From positions 11,837 to 75,836 of the forward strand of contig DEJS01000021.1 in the NCBI GenBank assembly GCA_002353485.1: a DNA stretch of 64,000 nt. The letters run 5' to 3'. This document shows, one piece after another, positions 43,790 through 52,019 of the stretch. Position 1 is the first letter of the stretch. Each line of letters begins with the position of its first letter. The notes beneath the pieces are model-generated. The model was not told where the DNA came from and made no database searches. It saw only the letters and a list, made by a program, of their open reading frames with translations. Made by a program: the position numbers and the translations under genes. Source of the stretch: Prevotella sp. UBA2742 (GTDB lineage Bacteria > Bacteroidota > Bacteroidia > Bacteroidales > Bacteroidaceae).

Positions 43790-45118
43790 ATGGAGTCACA
43801 AAAAGCCATCTATGATGCCCGGCAACTTGGAACACCACGAATGATGATACTTGGTGTTCAGCATCTGTTCGCCATGTTTGGAGCCACGGTGCTCGTACCC
43901 CTGCTAACAGGACTGGACGTATCTGTTACCTTGCTCTTTGCAGGAATCGGTACATTGATATTCCATTTTATCACCAAATGGAATGTCCCCGCATTCCTTG
44001 GCTCTTCGTTTGCCTTTTTGGGAGGCTATGCCTCTGTCAAGGAGTTGGGCGTATCGCAGGGACTTTCAGAGACGCTGGCCCTCGATTATGCCTGTCTGGG
44101 CGTAGCCTGTGCAGGACTATTGTATTTTGTCATGGCGGCATTGATCAAGTCGTTTGGCGTTAAGAAGATATTGCAGTATTTCCCACCAGTTGTCACAGGT
44201 CCGATTGTTATTGCCATTGGCTTGGTGCTCTCTGGTTCGGCCATCGCCAACTGTCAGACCAACTGGCTGCTGGCAATCATCTCCATCGTCACCGTCATTG
44301 GATCATCTATTTGGGGCAAGGGTATCATCAAGATCATCCCTGTACTTTTGGGTGTGATAGTATCTTACGTCATTGCAGCCTGTCTAGGCGAGGTAGATTT
44401 CTCACCGCTCAGCCAGGCACCCTTGCTGGGATTCCCTATACATAAGGAGCAGACGATACTGGCCGTGTTTGAAGACGGCAACTCGACATTGATGGTCTCA
44501 ACCATCCTTGCCATCATGCCTATTGCCTTTGCCACTATCATGGAACACATAGGCGATATGTTTGCCATCAGTTCAACGGTTGGCAAGGATTTCCTCACTG
44601 ATCCCGGCCTACATCGTACGTTGACAGGCGATGGCGTGGCAACTGCTGTGGCATCCATTTTCGGAGCCCCTGCCAACACCACATACGGCGAGAATACCGG
44701 TGTGCTGAACCTTACCAAGGTGTTCGATCCGAAGGTGATCAGGATTGCAGCATGTCTTGCCATCATTCTGGCTTTCTGTCCAAAGTTTGCCTGCCTGGTC
44801 CAACTGATGCCGGCTGCTACTATTGGTGGTGTCAGTCTGATTCTGTACGGCATGATTTCTGCTGTCGGTGTGCGTAACCTCGTAGAGGAGAAAGTAGATC
44901 TGAAGAGCTCGCGCAACGTGTTTGTTGCAGCACTCATCCTGGTGCTTGCCATCGGTGTAAAATACGGTGCCAACGACGACATTGCCATCGGCCCCATCCA
45001 TCTTTCCGGCCTGGCCATAGCAGCCATAGTAGGAATCTTCCTCAATGCCATCATGCCCGTCAAGCTTGGCATGAAAGTAAAATCATTCAAGGGAAAAGAG
45101 AAATCATCACTATCTTGA
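43790..45118 (+). CDS. Uracil/xanthine permease (NCS2 family)
   Basis: Nucleobase:proton symporter, inner membrane, 442 residues, 14-helix fold. Signatures: GVQHLFAMFGATVLVPLLTGL at the start; FPPVVTGPIVIAIGLVL; AIMPIAFATIMEHIGD with the binding-site Glu; GAPANTTYGENTG. The ATIMEHIGD and NTTYGENTG pair fits UraA (uracil) better than the xanthine branch. It overlaps the convergent RAYT gene by 9 bp. Confidence 0.92.
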   Translation: MESQKAIYDARQLGTPRMMILGVQHLFAMFGATVLVPLLTGLDVSVTLLFAGIGTLIFHFITKWNVPAFLGSSFAFLGGYASVKELGVSQGLSETLALDYACLGVACAGLLYFVMAALIKSFGVKKILQYFPPVVTGPIVIAIGLVLSGSAIANCQTNWLLAIISIVTVIGSSIWGKGIIKIIPVLLGVIVSYVIAACLGEVDFSPLSQAPLLGFPIHKEQTILAVFEDGNSTLMVSTILAIMPIAFATIMEHIGDMFAISSTVGKDFLTDPGLHRTLTGDGVATAVASIFGAPANTTYGENTGVLNLTKVFDPKVIRIAACLAIILAFCPKFACLVQLMPAATIGGVSLILYGMISAVGVRNLVEEKVDLKSSRNVFVAALILVLAIGVKYGANDDIAIGPIHLSGLAIAAIVGIFLNAIMPVKLGMKVKSFKGKEKSSLS

Positions 45119-46240
45119 TTTCTTTAGCTCTCCATAATTGACAATGCGCATCTCGGCAACCGAACAGACCTCACGGGCATAATCGTTGAGCTGATGGAAC
45201 CCGGCATAGTCAGAGCTGTCGTCAACCTGCCAAGGAGCAAGTATCAGCAGATAACCAGCTGCACAGGCATAGAAACGGCGCTGCGAGGGTTTCCAGTATT
45301 CGCCGATAGGGTCTTTCTGCAGTAGAATCAGTGGCAAACAGGCATCAAGGGCATCGCTGACCACCTGTTGTTCACCCTTCGAGATACCTGGCGTAACGAG
45401 TACCGTGCCCTCCTCAGCTACACGCAGCAGTCGGGCATGCTCTTGATGAAAAGCCTCTGTAAGCTCCGTAGGCTGTCCTGTAGCCTTATCCCTGCGATGA
45501 AAGAACACCTGCTCCTTGATGGGATATTTTAACAGAAAGAGGTTGCCAAAGGCAGCATACTCACGGCCCGCTATCCACAGATGCAACTGGCGTTCCATCA
45601 GACGTGGGCATTCCTGCCTTATACGGGCCCGCAGTGGGTTTTCGTCCATATAGCGCTTGATATTCTCCAGCATGCCCGGTCGGTTGATGATGCGGTCGTG
45701 GTAGCCCTGTTCGTAAAGCACAGACCGATTACCCGAGGGAGAAGCCTCGGGCACAGCAGCATCTTCCGCTGCTGTAGTGCTTGGCGTTTCTCCGCCAAGC
45801 CGCCCCACCTGCTCGTCCTGCCACCGCCACCAAGCACGTGAGCACCCCGTCTTAAAACCACGCACCACATGGCCCAGATGCTTACCTTGCGGCAGCGGAG
45901 CATTCACCCTCACCAACATATGGATATGATCTGGCATGATAGCCACCCGCCATACCTCCAACATCGGATAAAAGCGATGTATCTTCGGCACTTCTTCCTC
46001 CAGCACCCGCCGTCCCAATTCCGATAGCGTCACATGCGGAGCCTCGCTGCTTCCAGGCCGTCCTTTTGCACTGCCCACAATAGTCCCAAAGAGCCGCTGA
46101 CGGCCCTCTATCACCATCGTCAGCATATACAGACCCGGCTCATGATAGTCGTGCCAATACGACCGCCTATGTTGATGGTGGATGGTCTCGCGCCGGAACC
46201 GCCCACCGTTGTTATTATCCGTTTCTCCCTTGTCTGTCAT
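45110..46240 (-). CDS. REP-associated tyrosine transposase (RAYT) fused to a DprA/SLOG-like domain
   Basis: Single-strand HUH nuclease of the TnpA-REP type, 376 residues. HUH motif Asp104-His105-Ile-His107 (PDHIHMLV); nucleophile Tyr197 in IKRYMDENPLRA. Residues about 225-365 form a second domain with GTVLVTPGISKGEQQV, DALDACLPLILLQKD, EYWKPSQRRFYACAAG and LLILAPW, which resembles the nucleotide-binding Rossmann fold of DprA/SLOG proteins; this second call is my inference. Residues about 147-170, between His and Tyr motifs, are encoded by three consecutive hairpins (45732-45800). No terminal inverted repeats or duplications are seen, as expected for a domesticated RAYT. Confidence 0.85.
   Translation of the reverse strand: MTDKGETDNNNGGRFRRETIHHQHRRSYWHDYHEPGLYMLTMVIEGRQRLFGTIVGSAKGRPGSSEAPHVTLSELGRRVLEEEVPKIHRFYPMLEVWRVAIMPDHIHMLVRVNAPLPQGKHLGHVVRGFKTGCSRAWWRWQDEQVGRLGGETPSTTAAEDAAVPEASPSGNRSVLYEQGYHDRIINRPGMLENIKRYMDENPLRARIRQECPRLMERQLHLWIAGREYAAFGNLFLLKYPIKEQVFFHRRDKATGQPTELTEAFHQEHARLLRVAEEGTVLVTPGISKGEQQVVSDALDACLPLILLQKDPIGEYWKPSQRRFYACAAGYLLILAPWQVDDSSDYAGFHQLNDYAREVCSVAEMRIVNYGELKKSR
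45732..45800. repeat. Three consecutive hairpins within the RAYT gene
   Basis: Stem 1: CCCGAGG (45732-45738) with CCTCGGG (45745-45751), 6-nt loop GAGAAG. Stem 2: ACAGCAGC (45753-45760) with GCTGCTGT (45768-45775), 7-nt loop. Stem 3: GCTTGGCG (45779-45786) with CGCCAAGC (45793-45800), 6-nt loop, GAGAAA on the other strand. All stems are perfect. Confidence 0.9.
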
Positions 46241-46262
46241 ACATCGTTAATAAAACACGATG

Positions 46263-46270
46263 CAAAAGTA
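46263..46270 (-). promoter_or_regulatory. -7 element (TACTTTTG) for RAYT gene
   Basis: 22 nt upstream of the start at 46240; no TTTG at the 20-nt gap. Confidence 0.6.
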
Positions 46271-46328
46271 GCAATTATTTCTAATAAAGCAAGCCACTAC
46301 AAACAAAAAAATTCGTATTTTCTTACGA

Positions 46329-46845
46329 CTAATAAGTAGCAACCTTTTCGCGAGAAAAATCCGCTTGTTCTGCATGGAAAGCATTCATCAGCAATTCAAG
46401 GAGATGAATGTTCAGATAGAAATTGTCGCGTCCCATTTTCATTTTGGAAAGAATACCTGCATCAACTAACTGATTCAGATAAAGTTCCCCCCTATCTTCT
46501 GTTTGTGCGCCATCATCAATTCCTTGATAGACTTAATAAGGACGATTGTTTCTATAGAGGTTTCCTCAATACCTTTCAGCATAAACAGTATCCAGTCAAC
46601 CCATAGCAGGTCTTGAAGCACCAAGTATAGGATATTTCACTCTATCAAATCCATGCAACAAAGCATCTACATAGCTTTTCACCTCCTTTGCCGCAGGAGT
46701 CATACTACCAGTAAAGGAATGTTCGGCCTTGTAAAGTTCATCGTGAGTAGTGATAATACTCTCCACTGCCAAGCTGTCTTTCGCTTCTTGAAGTGAAAGC
46801 GTATTGATTAAAATAGCCGTATTAGGAATTGACTGTACGTAATAC
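46329..46845 (-). pseudogene. Fic family protein relic
   Basis: Minus-strand fragments of a Fic (AMPylation-type) protein in three frames. First: IPNTAILINTLSLQEAKDS and ITTHDELYKAEHSF up to YVDALLHGFDRVK. Second: WVDWILFMLKGIEETSIET to LMMAHKQKIG. Third: ELYLNQLVDAGILSKMKMG then RDNFYLN and LLELLMNAFHAEQ, stop at 46329. The catalytic HPFxxGNGR part is missing between the first and second pieces, and a winged-helix part between second and third. At least two internal deletions plus loss of the N-terminus make it non-functional. Confidence 0.8.
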
Positions 46846-46985
46846 TATTTTGCCTACAAATATACAATAATCCGATTTTCTTTCTATATCAGCCCACAAT
46901 ATAGCAAATCTCTTTCTATATTTTTAAACGCAACAGTACTTAGCAAAAAGAAACCTCAGCAAATAAGTTACCTTCTGAGTCATCA

Positions 46986-47315
46986 TTATTCAAACATTCC
47001 TAATTTCAATGCTAACCATGTTGACAACCAAGCTGCCATAAACATGGCTATTGGAAGAACTAAAGTGTTGAACAAAAACACCAAGGAGCACACTTCTTTC
47101 TTGGCAAAGAAGAGAAAAAGACTAATCACAGCGTTGATAGCTCCACAAAAGAGAGCAAAGAAGAGAACAGTCAATCCGTCTTGAGAATGAACAGGGCAAA
47201 AGAAAAAGTAGATAATAATTATCGCATCAAACAATAAAAGCATAACAGGACAGTTGAAAAGCTTTGGATGACTCGATATATAGTGACGGAATTGATGATA
47301 CAAATGATTCTCCAT
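46986..47315 (-). CDS. Small membrane protein, unknown
   Basis: I do not recognise it. It has 109 residues starting MENHLYHQFRHYISSHPKLF, with about three hydrophobic segments (about 23-40, 48-68, 75-100) separated by short polar loops (KKEVC). The frame is open further upstream, but that part would pass through the sdhB terminator and into sdhB, so ATG 47315 is preferred. No clear promoter and no homologous motif; it may be an immunity- or stress-type membrane protein, but nothing shows this. Lies next to the Fic relic in an AT-rich stretch. Confidence 0.5.
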   Translation of the reverse strand: MENHLYHQFRHYISSHPKLFNCPVMLLLFDAIIIIYFFFCPVHSQDGLTVLFFALFCGAINAVISLFLFFAKKEVCSLVFLFNTLVLPIAMFMAAWLSTWLALKLGMFE

Positions 47316-47347
47316 AGCCTCTTGTATCAAAATATATATATAAAATA

Positions 47348-47389
47348 AGGATAGGGATTCCTCTATAAGAACTAAGGAATCCCTATCCT
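47348..47389 (-). terminator. Terminator of the sdhCAB operon
   Basis: Perfect 15-bp stem: AGGATAGGGATTCCT (47348-47362) and its complement at 47375-47389, with a 12-nt loop. On the minus strand the stem is followed by TTATTTTATA, about 12 bp after the sdhB stop. Confidence 0.88.
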
Positions 47390-47401
47390 GTAATGATGAA
47401 A

Positions 47402-48160
47402 TTAGTCGGCAATCTTGGCCTTCAGCATCTCGCGGTTGAGGCGGGCGATGTTGGCGATGGTCTCGTTCTTGGGGCATACAGCCTCGCAAGCACGAGTGTT
47501 GGTACAGTTGCCGAAGCCCAGCTCGTCCATCTTGGCAATCATGTTCTTCACACGGCGGGCAGCCTCTACACGGCCCTGAGGAAGCAGGGCGAGCTGAGAT
47601 ACCTTAGACGATACGAAGAGCATGGCAGAGCCGTTCTTACAAGCTGCTACACAAGCACCGCAGCCGATGCAGCTGGCGCAGTCCATAGCCTCGTCGGCAT
47701 CCTCCTTGGGGATAAGGATGGCGTTGGCATCCTGAGCCTGACCAGTACGGATGGTGGTGTAACCGCCAGCCTGGATAATCTTATCGAAGGCGTTACGGTC
47801 AACCATACAGTCCTTGATGACGGGGAAGGCAGCAGAGCGCCAAGGCTCGACGGTGATGACATCACCATCGTTGAAGCGGCGCATATAGAGCTGACAGGTG
47901 GTGGCACCACGCTCCGTCTTGCCGTGAGGCGTTCCGTTGATGTAGAGTGAGCACATGCCGCAGATACCCTCGCGGCAGTCGTGGTCGAACACGAAGGGCT
48001 CCTTGCCCTCGTTGATGAGCTCCTCGTTCAGGATGTCGAGCATCTCAAGGAATGAGGTGTCATCGGGGATGTCGTGCATTTCGTGCGTATCGAAGTGACC
48101 CGCATCTTTCGGACCATTCTGACGCCAAAATTTAATAGTGAAACTTATATTCTTAGCCAT
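47402..48160 (-). CDS. sdhB: Succinate dehydrogenase/fumarate reductase iron-sulfur subunit
   Basis: Electron-transfer subunit, 252 residues, inner face of the cytoplasmic membrane. The [2Fe-2S] ligands are in CREGICGMCSLYING, the first cluster motif of the C-terminal half is CASCIGCGACVAAC and the second CTNTRACEAVCPK. It links FAD in SdhA to the haem/quinone subunit. Third gene of the operon, 5 bp after sdhA, followed by a strong terminator. In anaerobic Bacteroidales the complex mainly runs as fumarate reductase (frdB). Confidence 0.95.
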   Translation of the reverse strand: MAKNISFTIKFWRQNGPKDAGHFDTHEMHDIPDDTSFLEMLDILNEELINEGKEPFVFDHDCREGICGMCSLYINGTPHGKTERGATTCQLYMRRFNDGDVITVEPWRSAAFPVIKDCMVDRNAFDKIIQAGGYTTIRTGQAQDANAILIPKEDADEAMDCASCIGCGACVAACKNGSAMLFVSSKVSQLALLPQGRVEAARRVKNMIAKMDELGFGNCTNTRACEAVCPKNETIANIARLNREMLKAKIAD

Positions 48161-48165
48161 AGTCT

Positions 48166-50145
48166 TTAATTCTTATAATTACGGGTTTGTACTTTGATTG
48201 CTTCATACTCCAGCGGCTCCTTGATGAGCTCAGGCTCATTGCCCTTGCCCTTGTACTCCCAGCAGCCTACGTAGAAGTAGTTCTCATCGTCGCGCTTGGC
48301 CTCGCCTTCCTCCGTCTGGTATTCCTCGCGGAAGTGACCACCACAGCTCTCATTACGAGAGAGGGCATCGAATGCCACGAGCTGACCCATGGTGAAGAAG
48401 TCACGCAGGTGGATAGCCTTGTCGAGCTCTACGTTCAGACCCTCCTTCGTGCCAGGCACGAACAGGTTGGTGTCGAATTCCTTCTCCAGTTCGTGCATCT
48501 TCTTCAGACCCGTCTTCAAGCCCTCAGCGGTGCGGCCCATGCCGACATACTCCCACATGATGTGACCGAGCTCCTTATGGATAGAGTCAACAGAACGCTT
48601 ACCCTTGATGTTCATCAGACGGTCAATCTCTGCGGCAACACCCTTCTCAGCCTCATCGAACTCAGGACGGTCTGTGGGAACCTTCGGCCATACAGCCTGG
48701 TCGGCCAGGTAGTTCTGGATGGTGTAAGGCAGCACGAAGTAACCGTCGGCCAAGCCCTGCATCAGCGCCGAAGCACCGAGGCGGTTAGCACCGTGATCAG
48801 AGAAGTTACACTCACCGATAGCGAACAGACCAGGAATGGTGGTCTGCAGCTCGTAGTCCACCCAGATACCACCCATCGTGTAGTGGATAGCAGGATAGAT
48901 CATCATCGGCTTGTAGTACTTCACGCCGTTGATCTCGTTGGCTACGTCGCCAGGGAATACGTCGGTAATCTCCTCGTACATCTCGAAGAGGTTGCCGTAA
49001 CGCTGCATGATGACATCCAGACCGAGACGGTTGATAGACTCCGAGAAGTCGAGGAACACAGCCAGACCCGTATTGTTCACACCGTAGCCCTTGTCGCAAC
49101 GCTCCTTGGCGGCACGGCTGGCAACGTCACGAGGCACGAGGTTACCGAATGCCGGATAGCGGCGCTCCAGATAGTAGTCGCGATCCTCCTCTGGAATCTC
49201 CCAGCCCTGCTTCGTACCAGCCTGCAGAGCCTTGGCATCCTCCAGCTTCTTGGGCACCCAGATACGGCCGTCGTTACGCAGCGACTCAGACATCAGCGTC
49301 AGCTTCGACTGCTTGTCGCCATGAACGGGGATACAGGTGGGGTGAATCTGCACGTAAGAGGGGTTAGCAAAGTAAGCACCCTTACGATAGCACTGAACGG
49401 CAGCCGTGCAGTTGCAACCCATAGCGTTGGTAGAGAGGAAGTAGGTGTTACCATAACCACCCGTAGCGATAACCACAGCGTTTGCAGAGAAGCGCTCCAG
49501 CTTGCCCGTTACCAGGTTCTTGGCGATGATACCACGGGCACGTCCGTCAACAATCACCACATCCTCCATCTCGTAGCGGGTATAGAGCTTCACCTTCTTG
49601 GCCTGCACCTGTGCACTCAGCGAAGAGTAGGCACCCAGCAACAACTGCTGACCGGTCTGACCCTTGGCATAGAACGTACGGCTCACCTGAGCACCACCGA
49701 ACGAGCGGTTGGCCAGCATGCCGCCATACTCACGGGCAAAGGGAACACCCTGAGCCACGCACTGGTCGATGATATTGTTAGACACCTCAGCCAGACGATA
49801 CACGTTGGCCTCGCGGGCACGATAGTCACCACCCTTCACGGTGTCATAGAACAGACGATAGACCGAGTCACCATCGTTCTGATAGTTCTTGGCGGCATTG
49901 ATACCACCCTGTGCGGCGATGGAGTGCGCACGGCGGGGTGAGTCCTGAATGCAGAGGTTAATCACGTTGAAACCCATCTCGCCCAGTGAGGCAGCAGCCG
50001 ATGCACCAGCAAGACCTGTACCTACTACAATGACGTCGAGCTTCAGCTTGTTCTTCGGGTTGACGAGACGCTGATGAGCCTTATATTCCTTCCATTTCTC
50101 AGGCACTGGTCCTGCAGGAATCTTTGAATCTAATACTTTAGCCAT
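48166..50145 (-). CDS. sdhA: Succinate dehydrogenase/fumarate reductase flavoprotein subunit
   Basis: Catalytic FAD subunit, 659 residues. FAD-binding VVGTGLAGASAAASLGEMG at about residue 40; the flavin-attachment region has RRAHSIAAQGG, and active-site patterns include GGQVSRTFYAKGQTGQQLL and NRLGASALMQGLADGYFVLP. Length and sequence style are those of the B-type enzyme (Bacteroides, Wolinella, Bacillus). Middle gene of sdhCAB. Codon use is C-rich, which would fit strong expression. Confidence 0.95.
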   Translation of the reverse strand: MAKVLDSKIPAGPVPEKWKEYKAHQRLVNPKNKLKLDVIVVGTGLAGASAAASLGEMGFNVINLCIQDSPRRAHSIAAQGGINAAKNYQNDGDSVYRLFYDTVKGGDYRAREANVYRLAEVSNNIIDQCVAQGVPFAREYGGMLANRSFGGAQVSRTFYAKGQTGQQLLLGAYSSLSAQVQAKKVKLYTRYEMEDVVIVDGRARGIIAKNLVTGKLERFSANAVVIATGGYGNTYFLSTNAMGCNCTAAVQCYRKGAYFANPSYVQIHPTCIPVHGDKQSKLTLMSESLRNDGRIWVPKKLEDAKALQAGTKQGWEIPEEDRDYYLERRYPAFGNLVPRDVASRAAKERCDKGYGVNNTGLAVFLDFSESINRLGLDVIMQRYGNLFEMYEEITDVFPGDVANEINGVKYYKPMMIYPAIHYTMGGIWVDYELQTTIPGLFAIGECNFSDHGANRLGASALMQGLADGYFVLPYTIQNYLADQAVWPKVPTDRPEFDEAEKGVAAEIDRLMNIKGKRSVDSIHKELGHIMWEYVGMGRTAEGLKTGLKKMHELEKEFDTNLFVPGTKEGLNVELDKAIHLRDFFTMGQLVAFDALSRNESCGGHFREEYQTEEGEAKRDDENYFYVGCWEYKGKGNEPELIKEPLEYEAIKVQTRNYKN

Positions 50146-50164
50146 AGTTGTATTTTACAATTTG

Positions 50165-50186
50165 ACGATTTTACGATTTTACGATT
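50165..50186. repeat. 8-bp tandem repeat between sdhC and sdhA
   Basis: ACGATTTT twice plus ACGATT, filling half of the 43-bp intergenic gap. Confidence 0.75.
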
Positions 50187-50188
50187 GA

Positions 50189-50902
50189 TTAGCAGCCAGC
50201 AAAGGTATAGAGGCTGGGAGCGCACTTGAAGGCAAAGGCCAGGATGACTACGAGGAAGCCCAGCATGAGCAGAGACACGTAGCACAGACCAATCCACTGG
50301 ATGCGCTTCTGCCAAATCTTACCGCTGGCACCAAGGGTGTGCAGAGCCGACCAGAAACCGTGAGCCAAGTGGAACCAGATGGCACAGATCCAGATGATGT
50401 AGATTACCACGTTGACGGGGTCGCCGAAGGTGTCGATGATGAAGGCAAAGCCATCGGTGGGCAGATGACCACTCGTTGTACCGATAATCTCAGCCAACAT
50501 CATCTTGCTCCAGAAGTGATACAGGTGGAGCAGCAGACCGCAGAGGATAATCAAGCCCAGCACCAGCATGTTGGTAGAGGCCCAACCCTCAGCGACATCC
50601 AGCAGGCCGTTCTTGTTAGTAGTAGTAGCCACATCGTAGCGGTTCTCGCCACGCGCCTTACGGTTCTGAGCCGTCAGGATGAAGGCATAGACGATGTGAA
50701 TAAGTGCCAGGGCGGCCAGACCCAGTGTTGCCACGACGGCATACCAGTTGGCACCCAGCAGTTCGCAAATCATGTTGTAAGCCTCACCCGAGAAAATGGC
50801 GACGATGTTCATTCCACAATGGAATGTGAGGAACGCAATCAGCGCCAAACCGGTGACAGACATTACAACCTTTCTACCGATTGATGAATTAATTAACCAC
50901 AT
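50189..50902 (-). CDS. sdhC: Succinate dehydrogenase/fumarate reductase cytochrome b subunit
   Basis: Membrane anchor with haem and quinone sites, 237 residues, five hydrophobic helices (first about 12-35 after INSSIGRKVVMSVTGLALIAF). Histidines in FHCGMNI, ALIHIVYA, LLHLYHFW and WFHLAHGFW are candidate haem ligands, giving the di-haem B-type layout with one polypeptide anchor. First gene of the operon; promoter at 50977 with perfect spacing and a 74-nt leader. Confidence 0.92.
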   Translation of the reverse strand: MWLINSSIGRKVVMSVTGLALIAFLTFHCGMNIVAIFSGEAYNMICELLGANWYAVVATLGLAALALIHIVYAFILTAQNRKARGENRYDVATTTNKNGLLDVAEGWASTNMLVLGLIILCGLLLHLYHFWSKMMLAEIIGTTSGHLPTDGFAFIIDTFGDPVNVVIYIIWICAIWFHLAHGFWSALHTLGASGKIWQKRIQWIGLCYVSLLMLGFLVVILAFAFKCAPSLYTFAGC

Positions 50903-50976
50903 AAAATGAATTTAAATTATTAATAATTTGAACTTGAATTACTTGATAATAGGTATCACGCGTACGTTTTAGGCTA

Positions 50977-51008
50977 CAAAGGTACTATAAAATTATGAAT
51001 TACGCAAA
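50977..51008 (-). promoter_or_regulatory. Full promoter TTTG-N20-TACCTTTG for sdhCAB
   Basis: TTTG at 51005-51008 and TACCTTTG at 50977-50984, exactly 20 nt apart. Confidence 0.88.
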
Positions 51009-51091
51009 CGTTTTCGTTATGAAATGCACTATTTATACAAAATATGCATTATTAATAAATAACCAAAAGCCCCACAAGAGAAGAGCGTCTA

Positions 51092-52009
51092 CTATCCCAG
51101 AAAGAACAAGCTTACGCCTACTACAGAGATAACCGCACCTATGACGGCTTTCCATGTAATGGGTTGACGGAAGAGCCACCATGAGGGCAACAGGATGATG
51201 ATAGGCGTCAGAGCCATCAGTGTGGACGCTATGCCAGCATTGGTGTACTGCACTGCCATTAACGAAAAGCCTACCCCTACAAATGGGCCGAAGATAGTTG
51301 TGGCAATAGCAGCTATCATTCCCTTTCTGTCATACATAGCCTCACGTAGAGGAGTAAAACCATCATGGAAGTAGAGCAGCAGCGAGAAACCTATGATGCC
51401 TGCTATACAACGCAGAAAATTAGCACTGAAGGGTATCAGCCATGCTGGCATCTGTGTGGTGTCATAATGGTCCATGCCTATTTTGCTCAGCACCAGTCCT
51501 ATACCTTGACACAACGCAGCAGCAATAGCAAAGAGCACTCCGTTAAAGGGTAGTTTCAGCGACACCTTATGATGCTCTCCGCGTCCTAATACAGAGATAC
51601 CAATACCTAAAAGCGTCACCAGCATGGCTACAATGCTCATTGCCGTCATCTGCTGACCCAGCGACACCCATGCCATAAGGGCAGCAGCCAATGGCGCCAG
51701 CGTCATGAACAACTGGCCATAGCGCGAACCAATGATGATGTAGCATTGGAACAGACAAAAATCGCCAATGACATAACCCACCAGTCCTGACAATAACATC
51801 CACCCTAAGGCTTGCGACGTTATCCCTACCGGCAGGGGTGAACCGACAACGATGGCAAACAAAACCAAGGAAAAGAGCAGGGCTAATGCCATTCGTAATA
51901 CATTCAGCGTGAGGTTGCCCATGCGCTTACTGCCATATTCTGACAACAAAGCAGTAGCTGTCCATGAGAAAGCTACACCAATAGATATCAATTCACCAAT
52001 GTAAGTCAT
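51092..52009 (-). CDS. EamA/DMT family transporter
   Basis: Second drug/metabolite-superfamily carrier of the window, 305 residues, ten helices in two EamA repeats. Patterns: IGVAFSWTATALLSEYG at the start, LGWMLLSGLVGYVIGDFCLF, and the last repeat ALTPIIILLPSWWLFRQPITWKAVIGA. Substrate unknown. Lies 10 bp downstream of the bile-acid-type symporter gene on the same strand, so both are likely one transcript. Confidence 0.88.
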   Translation of the reverse strand: MTYIGELISIGVAFSWTATALLSEYGSKRMGNLTLNVLRMALALLFSLVLFAIVVGSPLPVGITSQALGWMLLSGLVGYVIGDFCLFQCYIIIGSRYGQLFMTLAPLAAALMAWVSLGQQMTAMSIVAMLVTLLGIGISVLGRGEHHKVSLKLPFNGVLFAIAAALCQGIGLVLSKIGMDHYDTTQMPAWLIPFSANFLRCIAGIIGFSLLLYFHDGFTPLREAMYDRKGMIAAIATTIFGPFVGVGFSLMAVQYTNAGIASTLMALTPIIILLPSWWLFRQPITWKAVIGAVISVVGVSLFFLG

Positions 52010-52019
52010 TTTGATGTTC

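Noticed and set aside
45110..46240. IS200/IS605 insertion sequence
   Set aside because: The protein has RAYT features (ENIKRYMDENPLRA) and an extra C-terminal domain; there is no TnpB and no IS ends are seen.
48187..49941. 584-codon plus-strand frame opposite sdhA
   Set aside because: Opposite strand of a fully conserved flavoprotein gene with all motifs; no promoter and no recognisable domain.
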